Assembly (NCBI GenBank): GCA_905233855.1
Contig: CAJOGA010000002.1
Location: forward strand, 1 to 46,370
Length of the DNA: 46,370 nt
From: an uncultured Clostridia bacterium
Lineage (GTDB): Bacteria; Bacillota; Clostridia; UBA1381; CAJOGA01
Direction: 5' to 3'
Below, in pieces: positions 1-8,404 of the stretch (position 1 is the stretch's first letter; each line of letters opens with the position of its first letter). A model generated the notes under the pieces. It was given only the letters and a program-made list of their open reading frames with translations, was not told the origin of the DNA and did not search any database. The translations under genes were made by a program, and so were the position numbers.

Positions 1-1
1 C

Positions 2-277
2 TTGGGCGTATTGCTCATACCTGTGCTTTATTATACCATAATCGGTATATTCGGAGCAGTTCCCGATTGGATCAATATTCTTATGTTTTATGTAACGGCG
101 GCAATTGTATACATAACGGAAACAAAGCTTTTAAAAAACAACCGTCTGAATTGCAAATCACCGAAAACAGCGGTAACATTTTTACTTTTAATTGCGTTAA
201 CTTTGTCAGCATTAACATTTTTCCCACCGCACATTCCGTTGTTTGAAGACCCTATTACCAAAACATACGGTATATGA
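2..277 (+). CDS. C-terminal fragment of a DUF6512-like integral membrane protein (5' end cut by the window)
   Basis: Hydrophobic ORF open to the window edge; C-terminus FFPPHIPLFEDPITKTYGI resembles the DUF6512 family ending (from memory). Confidence 0.5.
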   Translation: MGVLLIPVLYYTIIGIFGAVPDWINILMFYVTAAIVYITETKLLKNNRLNCKSPKTAVTFLLLIALTLSALTFFPPHIPLFEDPITKTYGI

Positions 278-282
278 AATAA

Positions 283-320
283 TAAAACCTCTTTTGTTAA
301 TGAGAGCAAAAGAGGTTTTT
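283..320. terminator. Rho-independent terminator (possibly bidirectional)
   Basis: aaaacctcttttg-ttaatgagag-caaaagaggtttttt inverted repeat between convergent genes. Confidence 0.8.
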
Positions 321-398
321 GGTTATACATTCAAAGCCGAAATAATTTATTAAGTTTTCCGAAACAAGCCGTCAATTTTGTTTTGACGAAATTCAACC

Positions 399-1260
399 TT
401 ATTTTCCGTGTCTTGCACCTATACTTTGTACGGCTATTCCTCCAACGATAAACAAAAGTGCCGCTACCGATTGCAGATGTATTTTTTCGCCGAAAGATGA
501 CGGACAAAAACGGCGTCAAATAGGCGAGATTTGCAATTGACGCGGTGTTTTCGCTGCCTTTTAATGCCAATGCCCACAATAAATATGCGACGGCGTCAAC
601 AAAAATACCGAGCCAGAGAAGTCCTATCAACTGTATGCCGCTGACGGGCACCCAGCTTTCCAGCATCGCTCCCGACAAAGCGGCACATACGGCAACAGTC
701 AGCCATATAACCGTCATTGTTATGTTTTGATCGTAATCCGCTTTTTTGTTAAGCACAGAGAACAGACCGTAGCAAGCTGCGGCAAGAACACAGCATATGA
801 TGCCGCCGGTTTTGTTTGCACTTTGTCCGCCTTCCATACCCAGAGAAAGTATGATAATCCCTATAAATGAACATATCATTGCCAGCCCTTTCTTCAGCGT
901 CATTTTTTCTTTCAATATGATGACGGAAAAAACAACCAGCATAATCGGCCAAAGATAATTCAAAATACACGCATCCTGTGCCCCGATCCATGCCAGTCCC
1001 TGATAGTACAGAGCCGAGTACAGGAACAAGCCTATAAATCCAAGACCTGCCATCTTGACAAGCTGACCGCATGTATAGCTGCGAATAACCTTGATATGTC
1101 CCGAAATGATATTGATTATGAGCAAAAACGCAAACGCAAAAAAGCTGCTGACCGATAAAGCCTCCAGGTTCGGTATCTCTGTCAGAAGACTTTTAACCAC
1201 AGGAGCCAGGGTTGCCCATATGATGACCGTTGTAATACAAAAAATCAGTTGCTTTTTCAT
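399..1260 (-). pseudogene. EamA/DMT-family transporter with a C-terminal frameshift
   Basis: Good EamA sequence to ...NLAYLTPFLSVIF, then the frame changes; the expected end GEKIHLQSVAALLFIVGGIAVQSIGARHGK* is intact in another frame and stops at 399-401. ATG at 1260 follows a gaagga RBS. Confidence 0.75.
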
Positions 1261-1329
1261 CTTGATTTCCTTCTTGTTCAAATGAAGTATATCGGAGACA
1301 ACGGCACGCAGAATTTAAAAATACCCGAC

Positions 1330-1339
1330 GCACCGGTGC
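1330..1339. promoter_or_regulatory. Palindrome gcaccggtgc downstream of the eamA promoter (possible operator)
   Basis: Perfect 10-nt palindrome with ccgacg on both sides, just downstream of TTGACT-17-TATTAT on the minus strand. Confidence 0.35.
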
Positions 1340-1357
1340 CGACGTGTTTTTAACAAT

Positions 1358-1386
1358 ATAATAAACAGCATATGAAAAAAAGTCAA
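1358..1386 (-). promoter_or_regulatory. Sigma-A promoter of the minus-strand eamA gene
   Basis: Minus strand TTGACT, 17-nt spacer, TATTAT. Confidence 0.55.
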
Positions 1387-1404
1387 TAGCCGGCGTTGCA
1401 TATG

Positions 1405-1438
1405 AAAAATAAACGGCACGGATAAAATCCGTGCCGTA
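1405..1438 (-). terminator. Rho-independent terminator of the NhaC gene
   Basis: acggcacggat-aaa-atccgtgccgt perfect 11-bp stem; on the minus strand it is followed by ttattttt. Confidence 0.8.
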
Positions 1439-1459
1439 AGTTAGTAACTTATTTTGATT

Positions 1460-3091
1460 TTACTGATTAGCTTTTTTTGAAATATAAAGCTTCATAAGAA
1501 GCAATACGCCAATCATAAGCACTATAGCCAGCGGAAGTGTAATCCATACATTCTGAACAAATGCAGCGATGATGTAGGAAACCGTCGAAACACCGGCAAC
1601 CAAAAGTGCGTAAGGTATTTGTGTGGACACATGGATGATATGGTTACACTGTGCACCTGTGGACGCCATAATTGTTGTATCGGAAATAGGCGAGATATGG
1701 TCGCCGCAAACGGCACCTGCCAGACACGCGGAGATTACAATTATCAACATTTCGCTTGAAGCCGGGAATACCGCAACAACGATAGGAAGCAGGATTCCGA
1801 ATGTGCCCCAGGATGTGCCTGTGGCAAATGCCAAGCCCAGAGCAACAAGGAACACAATAGCCGGCAGGAAGAACTGAAGACCGGCAGCACTCTTATCCAC
1901 AAGACCTGCAACAAAGGCATCCGCACCCAGCATAGATGTGATGCCGCTGAGCGTCCAGGCAAAGGTGAGTATTAAAATTGCGGGAACCATGGCGTTAAAG
2001 CCTTTAACCACACATTTTGAAAAATCTTTGAATGTAATTACGCGGCGTGGAATGTAGAGCAAGAACGTGAACACGAGAGCGATAAACGAACCCCATACAA
2101 GACCCACAGAGGCATCGCAGTCAGCAAATGCTTCTATGAAACCGGCTTCGCCGCTGAAAAATCCGCCGGTGTATACCATACCGCCGATGCAGGAGATAAT
2201 TAATACGATTACCGGGAGAATCAAGTCTATAATCTTTCCTTTTGAAGAGCTTTCTTCAACTTCTTCGCTTGCAAACGTACGGTCGTCGGTGCTGAACAAA
2301 TCGCCGTTTTCTGCGTTTTGTTCGTTTTTAGCCATAGGGCCAAAATCCATTTTCAACACAACCATGGTGATGATAGTTACCAATGTCAGCAATGCGTAAA
2401 AGTTATACGGTATTGCACGGATAAACAAATCCAAGCCGTCGTAGCCTTCAACAATGCCTGTTACGGCTGCTGCCCAAGAAGAAATAGGGGCGATAATACA
2501 AACAGGTGCCGCGGTGGCATCTATAATATAAGCGAGTTTTGCTCTTGAGATTTTGAATTTATCGGTAACGGGACGCATAACGCTGCCGACTGTCAGACAG
2601 TTAAAATAGTCGTCGACAAAAATCAGCACACCCAAAGCAAAGGTTGAAAGCAACGCACCTTTTTTTGATTTAATGCGATTGGATGCCCAACGTCCATAAG
2701 CCGCACTTCCGCCCGACTTATTCATCAGTGCGACAATAATGCCAAGAATTACCAGGAAAATCAAAATGCCAACATTCCACGGGTCGGAAAGCTTTTCCAT
2801 CATGGCACCGGTAAAAATGGTGTTTATTGTTCCTTCAAAGCTGAAGTTTGCATAAAGAAGTCCGCCTGTAAGAATTCCGATAAAAAGCGAAAAATAAACT
2901 TCTTTAGTGATAAGTGCCAGCACAATCGCAATAACCGGCGGTAAAAGCGACCAAGCACTCTGATAGAACCACGATGCAGCTTCTTCTGCCTCAGCGGCCA
3001 TACATACAAGCGGCACGCCAACGAACAGAAGAACCAATGATATTATAGCCAAAAGTTTCTTTTTCAACGCCAAATCCCTCCAAAAAAACAA
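1460..3091 (-). CDS. Na+/H+ antiporter, NhaC family
   Basis: 543 aa, about 12 hydrophobic segments, NhaC-like blocks (FVDDYFNCLTVGSVMRPVTDKFKISRAKLAYIID, GDHISPISDTTIMASTGA). Confidence 0.85.
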   Translation of the reverse strand: MFFWRDLALKKKLLAIISLVLLFVGVPLVCMAAEAEEAASWFYQSAWSLLPPVIAIVLALITKEVYFSLFIGILTGGLLYANFSFEGTINTIFTGAMMEKLSDPWNVGILIFLVILGIIVALMNKSGGSAAYGRWASNRIKSKKGALLSTFALGVLIFVDDYFNCLTVGSVMRPVTDKFKISRAKLAYIIDATAAPVCIIAPISSWAAAVTGIVEGYDGLDLFIRAIPYNFYALLTLVTIITMVVLKMDFGPMAKNEQNAENGDLFSTDDRTFASEEVEESSSKGKIIDLILPVIVLIISCIGGMVYTGGFFSGEAGFIEAFADCDASVGLVWGSFIALVFTFLLYIPRRVITFKDFSKCVVKGFNAMVPAILILTFAWTLSGITSMLGADAFVAGLVDKSAAGLQFFLPAIVFLVALGLAFATGTSWGTFGILLPIVVAVFPASSEMLIIVISACLAGAVCGDHISPISDTTIMASTGAQCNHIIHVSTQIPYALLVAGVSTVSYIIAAFVQNVWITLPLAIVLMIGVLLLMKLYISKKANQ

Positions 3092-3174
3092 AAATTTGTT
3101 AAATTATATCATATTTTGTTTGGATTTGTCAATTTATTTTGTGTAATTTTTAAAATTAAAAAGGCGGAAATTTG

Positions 3175-3203
3175 TTGTTTTCAGATTGATGATTTCGTAT
3201 AAT
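3175..3203 (+). promoter_or_regulatory. Sigma-A promoter of the eamA gene
   Basis: TTGTTT-17-TATAAT upstream of the 3268 ORF. Confidence 0.5.
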
Positions 3204-3267
3204 AGAATTATCGGAAACATACGAGGTCAAAAAGCCGTTTCCGTATGTTTGCTTTAGGAGGAGACAC

Positions 3268-4149
3268 ATGAAAAAAAACACACTGAAAGGGAATCTTATT
3301 CTGTTGCTCACGGCTGTGATTTGGGGAATCTCTTTTGTATCTCAACGAGTAGGAATGGAATATATCAAGCCCAACACCTTCAACGGACTGCGTACCATAC
3401 TTGGTGCAATCGTGCTTGTGCCGTTTATTATTTTCAGAGATAAAACACTCAAGAGCAAAAAGAGCGATAAAAAGCTTCTGATAACGGGCGGAGCGGTATG
3501 CGGTGTGTTGCTTTGTCTTGCCAGCACCATTCAAACATGGGGAATGGTTTATACAACATCGGGGAAAAGCGGGTTCATCACCGCAATGTATATGATTTTT
3601 GTTCCGATAATAGGTCTGTTTATCGGCAAAAAGCTCAGAGCACTTACAGTTTTGGGCATTGCGGTAGGCGTTGCCGGAATGTATCTGCTGTCGATACACG
3701 GCGGAGACCTTTCTTTGAACAAAGGAGACCTTTTAACACTTATTTGTGCCGTGATTTTTGCCTTTCATATTCTTGTCATCGACCGTCTGTCCGGCGATGT
3801 GGACGGGGTAAAGCTTGCCTGTTTGCAGTTTTTTGTGGCAGGAAGCATTAATCTTATATTGATGTTTTTGTTTGAAAAACCCGACTGGAGCATGATACGC
3901 GTCTGCACAGTTCCGATTTTGTATTCGGGCATAATGAGCTGCGGCACGGCATACACCCTGCAGATAATCGGTCAGCAATACACCGAACCGACGCCGGCGT
4001 CTATTATTATGAGCTTAGAGTCGGTGTTTGCCGCACTTGCCGGCTGGATTTTGCTTAACGAGGCAATGACGCCCGCCGAAATACTGGGCTGTGTTCTGAT
4101 GTTTGCCGCTATCGTGGTGGTACAGCTTCCGAAAAAAGAAAAAAACTGA
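3268..4149 (+). CDS. EamA/DMT-superfamily transporter
   Basis: 293 aa, two EamA repeats (LTAVIWGISFVSQRVGMEYIKPNTFNGLR; PASIIMSLESVFAALAGWILLNE); RBS aggagg. Confidence 0.85.
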   Translation: MKKNTLKGNLILLLTAVIWGISFVSQRVGMEYIKPNTFNGLRTILGAIVLVPFIIFRDKTLKSKKSDKKLLITGGAVCGVLLCLASTIQTWGMVYTTSGKSGFITAMYMIFVPIIGLFIGKKLRALTVLGIAVGVAGMYLLSIHGGDLSLNKGDLLTLICAVIFAFHILVIDRLSGDVDGVKLACLQFFVAGSINLILMFLFEKPDWSMIRVCTVPILYSGIMSCGTAYTLQIIGQQYTEPTPASIIMSLESVFAALAGWILLNEAMTPAEILGCVLMFAAIVVVQLPKKEKN

Positions 4150-4216
4150 TGCGAATAAAAAACGGATTTTGCATCGTAGCGCTACACAGCCTGCTATATT
4201 ATTTTAAACAAACACA

Positions 4217-4268
4217 TAAAAACACCCTTAATACTTTCTCATTACTAAATATTAAGGGTGTTTTTATT
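4217..4268. terminator. Rho-independent terminator between convergent genes
   Basis: aaaaacacccttaat ... attaagggtgttttt inverted repeat. Confidence 0.8.
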
Positions 4269-4338
4269 TTTGAACTGATAATCTACCGAACAAGGAAATT
4301 AATCTTTAATCTTTTTAATGTTCTATACGGCAACAGCA

Positions 4339-4971
4339 TCATTTATTCAATGCTGCTAAAGCTGTTTTGAGTTGAATTGTCTGTATAGCGTCATACATTC
4401 CGCCTAACAGAGCATTTAAGAAATCATCATCCGATTCTATATTCCAAACCTTGTCTTCACCTTTAACAACTGTAATAACAGCTGTGTTTGTTACCGTCGC
4501 AAGATTCGGTTTGGTAACACTCTCTATAAACATTTCTTCCATCTTTTGGCTTGTTTCTTCTTCTGTCGGTTGTTGGGCAGAACTCAAGCTTGAAGAGAAT
4601 GCATACTGTATTGCGCGTGCAAAAAAATCTGTAAAAACAGGTTTCATATCGATATTCGTAATATCAACAGTAACTTCAACCGTAGAGTTGTCTATCTTTT
4701 CCGATGAAACTATTTTATAATCCAGTTGTTTGAACATACTTTGCATAAACGTTTCAGGGTTTGATATAAATGAGTCTTCTTCATCGCCGGCATTCATCAA
4801 ATCAGCCACGTTCATATATTCGGATATCTTTTCCAAATCAGCCTGCTTCAGCGACGCAAACAAACCGTTTACCGTTTTCTCGGCCTTATTTATTTCTCCA
4901 CAACCTGTAAAAGAAAATATCATCGTAAATACCAATAAAACTGCTGTTAAACCTCTTGAAATTTCTTTCAT
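4339..4971 (-). CDS. Putative lipoprotein of unknown function
   Basis: Signal peptide and lipobox (FSFTGC); soluble alpha/beta C-terminal part; RBS on the minus strand. Confidence 0.7.
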   Translation of the reverse strand: MKEISRGLTAVLLVFTMIFSFTGCGEINKAEKTVNGLFASLKQADLEKISEYMNVADLMNAGDEEDSFISNPETFMQSMFKQLDYKIVSSEKIDNSTVEVTVDITNIDMKPVFTDFFARAIQYAFSSSLSSAQQPTEEETSQKMEEMFIESVTKPNLATVTNTAVITVVKGEDKVWNIESDDDFLNALLGGMYDAIQTIQLKTALAALNK

Positions 4972-5035
4972 AAAAGCTCCTCCTTTTTTCTTTTAATAGA
5001 TTGAATATATACACTTAATATTGCAGAATTCACTA

Positions 5036-6325
5036 TTAATTCAATTTAAATGCAACATTGATTTCTTCTATCTCTTCATCATTTATCATAACAATTTCGC
5101 CAAGGTCTTTGGCTTCTATTATAGCCTTTGCACTGTACTCCAACACTTCAAGTCTGTCAAAAGCGTTGACAAGCGAATTACCCAGTGCAATTATACAGTC
5201 GTTTTCGACCAAAACCACGGGTGTTTTTGTTGAAAGCTCCTTTGCGGTAAGCTCCGGCTGCATAAAGCTTGAACCAAACGGCAACTCTCCGACATCTCTC
5301 AAAGCAATATAGCTTTCAGGTATAAGTCTTGAATCAAACGTTGCATCGGTTACCGCAAACGCCATGATGTACGGCGGATGCGCGATGATAATAGAGTTTA
5401 TGTCAGGATGCGTTTCATATATATACTTATGCAAAAGCACCGATCTGCTCGGGTCCTTCCCTGCCTCTTTTTTGCCGTTTTCAATTCTTACCAAGTCTTT
5501 AGGCTCTATGTATTTTCTGTCAACTCCGTATGGAGTTATGATAAAATTGTTGCCATCGATTCTCTCTGAGAATGTGCCCTGTGTTGCTGTGAAAAGCTGT
5601 TGGTCATAAGAACGGTGAATAAATTCACAAATCTTATTTCTGGCATCGCGTTCAGCACTTGAATAGCTTTCAACGGTAAACTCTTCAAGATGTGCATTAT
5701 TTTTTAGCTTTGATATTTCTATATGACGATTTGACAACCCCCGAGGAGTGCCGATTTTTATGGCATTGATCTGCAAACGTGCACAAAATTCCAATGTTTC
5801 AAACGCCATAAATGCGGAAAACAAGTCTTTCTGTGCCAAAACAACGCCGTGATTTTCCATCATAACCGTGTTTATTCCTTTTGCAAAAACATCAGCTATT
5901 TTCTCTCCAAGCTGCAAGCTACCCGGTAAATCATACGGTGCATACTCAATCTTTCCGCAAATGATATTTGCATTAGGGATGAGCGATGTGTCGGGAATTT
6001 TTCTGACGATGGAAAAGGCAACAAGTGTCGGCGGATGCGCATGTAATATCGCACGCACATCAGGTCTTCTCTTATACACATCCATATGGAACGGAAGCTC
6101 TATGGACGGTTTATGCGGTCCTATAACCGTTCCGTCTGCCTTTACGCACATAATATCGTCGTGAGTTAAAGTACCCTTGTCAATGCCGCTCGGAGTTATC
6201 CAAATATCTCCGTTATCGTCTTTAATAGACAGGTTTCCGCCGGATGTCGTTGTCATACCGTAGTGATAAATTCTGTCCATTATTGTAACCAGCTGGTCTG
6301 CCGGATGCATTAATCTGATATCCAT
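5036..6325 (-). CDS. Tandem class II aldolase/adducin domain protein
   Basis: 429 aa with two aldolase II repeats; domain 1 has SIELPFH, HAHPP and ENHG metal/catalytic motifs. Confidence 0.85.
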   Translation of the reverse strand: MDIRLMHPADQLVTIMDRIYHYGMTTTSGGNLSIKDDNGDIWITPSGIDKGTLTHDDIMCVKADGTVIGPHKPSIELPFHMDVYKRRPDVRAILHAHPPTLVAFSIVRKIPDTSLIPNANIICGKIEYAPYDLPGSLQLGEKIADVFAKGINTVMMENHGVVLAQKDLFSAFMAFETLEFCARLQINAIKIGTPRGLSNRHIEISKLKNNAHLEEFTVESYSSAERDARNKICEFIHRSYDQQLFTATQGTFSERIDGNNFIITPYGVDRKYIEPKDLVRIENGKKEAGKDPSRSVLLHKYIYETHPDINSIIIAHPPYIMAFAVTDATFDSRLIPESYIALRDVGELPFGSSFMQPELTAKELSTKTPVVLVENDCIIALGNSLVNAFDRLEVLEYSAKAIIEAKDLGEIVMINDEEIEEINVAFKLN

Positions 6326-6508
6326 TTTATTATCTCCAATCTGCCGTTTTATATCGGTTTTTTATATAATGTTAAAATTTTATCACAACATAAAGCAAAA
6401 TACAAGTTTTATTGACAGATTTTATCGAAAAAACTGATTTTATTAAAGATATTGCGTTTGGAGTGATATTGTTGTAAAATAAAACAAAAAACAAGAAAGG
6501 TTTTTAAT

Positions 6509-7228
6509 ATGATTTTTGACGATATATTGCTCAACGGCTCGGGAAAAATGAATATTGACATATCCTCATCTCAACTGGATATGGTTAAACAATACTCGTC
6601 TTTACTGCTTGCATGGAACGAAAAAATCAATCTTACAGCCATAACCTCTCCCGAGGAAATTGCAACAAAGCATTTTTTAGACAGCTTCACCCCGCTTACC
6701 ACCGGATATATACCGTCCGACGCAAGCGTGATAGACGTCGGCACAGGTGCAGGATTTCCCGGCTTGCCTATGAAGATAGCAAGCAGCGGTATAAAACTCA
6801 CTCTGCTTGACAGCCTGAATAAACGTATTAACTTTTTAAAAACTGTTATTGATGAACTGTCGCTTACCGATACCGAGTGCGTACACAGCAGAGCGGAAGA
6901 TGCCGGACACGACAAAAAATTCCGTGAAAGCTTTGATGTTGCAGTGTCCAGAGCCGTGGCAAACATGAGCTCTCTTGCCGAGCTTTGCCTGCCTTTTGTA
7001 AAAGTCGGCGGTGTGTTTATGGCTTTGAAAGGGCCGATGGCAGACGAAGAGCTTTCAAAGGCGTCAAACGCAATCCAAACATTGGGCGGACGCTTAGAGA
7101 AGGTTGTCAGCGTTCAGATTCCTTTTTCGGATTTGTCGCACAAAATTGTCGTGATAAAAAAAGACCGACATACACCGACACAATATCCCAGAAAAGCTCC
7201 TGCACCGACCAAAACGCCCATAAATTAA
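6509..7228 (+). CDS. rsmG: 16S rRNA (guanine-N7)-methyltransferase RsmG (GidB)
   Basis: LLAWNEKINLTAITSPEEIATKHFLDSF and VIDVGTGAGFPGLPMKI motifs; followed by noc. Confidence 0.95.
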   Translation: MIFDDILLNGSGKMNIDISSSQLDMVKQYSSLLLAWNEKINLTAITSPEEIATKHFLDSFTPLTTGYIPSDASVIDVGTGAGFPGLPMKIASSGIKLTLLDSLNKRINFLKTVIDELSLTDTECVHSRAEDAGHDKKFRESFDVAVSRAVANMSSLAELCLPFVKVGGVFMALKGPMADEELSKASNAIQTLGGRLEKVVSVQIPFSDLSHKIVVIKKDRHTPTQYPRKAPAPTKTPIN

Positions 7229-7259
7229 ATAAAAATAAATAAAATCAGGACATTTTATA

Positions 7260-7328
7260 GGGAACGCTTTTTCTTTACAATATGGTAAATTATGGTATTA
7301 TTGTAAATGTAAAGCGTGTCCCTTTTTT
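7260..7328 (+). terminator. Rho-independent terminator downstream of rsmG
   Basis: gggaacgctttttctttacaat ... attgtaaatgtaaagcgtgtccc long imperfect hairpin followed by tttttt. Confidence 0.7.
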
Positions 7329-7364
7329 ATTTGATACGCTTTCCGAACATCTTATCCCACACAC

Positions 7365-7404
7365 TTGCCCGACGGCTTTCCCCCACACAAAAACCGTCGG
7401 GCAA
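7365..7404. promoter_or_regulatory. 11-bp perfect hairpin in the noc leader
   Basis: ttgcccgacgg - 18-nt loop - ccgtcgggcaa, about 12 nt upstream of the noc RBS; no U-tract. Confidence 0.5.
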
Positions 7405-7428
7405 AATCCCCCAAACGGAGAAAGTAAT

Positions 7429-8238
7429 ATGTTTACTGCATTTAAAACCATCTTCAATAACAACGAGCATAAAATATATGATATAGATATAAGCCTTATA
7501 CGCCCAAATCCATACGGACTACGTAAAAGTTTCAACAATGATGCATTGTGTGCTTTAGCATTGTCCATAAAGCAATACGGTGTGTTCCAACCGATAACCG
7601 TACGAAAAGACGGTGAATTGTTTGAACTGGTATCGGGCGAACGCAGGCTAAGAGCATCAAAATTGGCAGGTATGACAACCATACCTTGTATTTTAATCGA
7701 TGCAAACGACAACAAAACAGCTTTGTTTTCGCTGCTTGAAAATCTGCAATGTGAGGAATTGTGTTTTTTTGAAGAAGCACAAGGGTATTCAAGCCTTATG
7801 AGTCGATACGATATATCCGCGAAGGAGTTGGGCAAGCGTTTGGGCAAAACCCCGTCAGAGGTTGAAAACAAATTAGAATTGCTGAATTTAAGCGATAAAG
7901 TGCGTGATTTGGTATGCGAAAACGCCTTGACCGAAAAACACGCCAAAGCATTGCTTGCTTTGGAAAACGAATTTTTACAAATCGACGTTATAAACCAAAT
8001 ATGCACCAAGCATTTAAATGTCGAACAGACAAAAGCTTTAATTGACGGAATAAAACAGGAATATAAGCCAAAACCGTATGTAAACATTCCCGGTGCCGTT
8101 ATAAAGGATATTCGCATATTCACAAACACTATCCGTCAGGCTCTTGAGATAATGAAAAACAACGGCTTGAAAACTCACATGGTGCAAAAGGAATTTGATT
8201 GGGGCGTAGAGTATACAATCAAGGTTAAAAACATATAA
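7429..8238 (+). CDS. noc: ParB/Noc-family protein, probable nucleoid occlusion protein Noc
   Basis: ParB N-domain (QYGVFQPITVRKDGELFELVSGERRLRASKLAG), HTH region (ALTEKHAKALLAL); rsmG neighbour. ATG 7429 with ggagaaag RBS preferred over 7282, which lies in terminator sequence. Confidence 0.85.
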   Translation: MFTAFKTIFNNNEHKIYDIDISLIRPNPYGLRKSFNNDALCALALSIKQYGVFQPITVRKDGELFELVSGERRLRASKLAGMTTIPCILIDANDNKTALFSLLENLQCEELCFFEEAQGYSSLMSRYDISAKELGKRLGKTPSEVENKLELLNLSDKVRDLVCENALTEKHAKALLALENEFLQIDVINQICTKHLNVEQTKALIDGIKQEYKPKPYVNIPGAVIKDIRIFTNTIRQALEIMKNNGLKTHMVQKEFDWGVEYTIKVKNI

Positions 8239-8294
8239 TATTCAGACGGCAAAAATCCTCCACCAAAAAACTTTTTATTTTTTGCAGTCTGTCT

Positions 8295-8325
8295 GGCGTG
8301 CCGGATTTACCGACACGCTTTTTAT
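8295..8325 (+). terminator. Rho-independent terminator of noc
   Basis: gcgtgccgg-attta-ccgacacgc followed by ttttttat. Confidence 0.65.
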
Positions 8326-8336
8326 GCATGTAAGTC

Positions 8337-8366
8337 TTGACTAAATTATCCTCACCGTTGTATAAT
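8337..8366 (+). promoter_or_regulatory. Sigma-A promoter of the SPFH gene
   Basis: TTGACT-18-TATAAT. Confidence 0.65.
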
Positions 8367-8404
8367 TAATAATATAATAATGATTATCTGAAGGAGATGT
8401 TTTT

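Noticed and set aside
331-398. Arginine-rich C-terminal extension of the first EamA ORF as a new domain.
   Set aside because: The normal EamA tail is present in another frame, so a frameshift explains it better.
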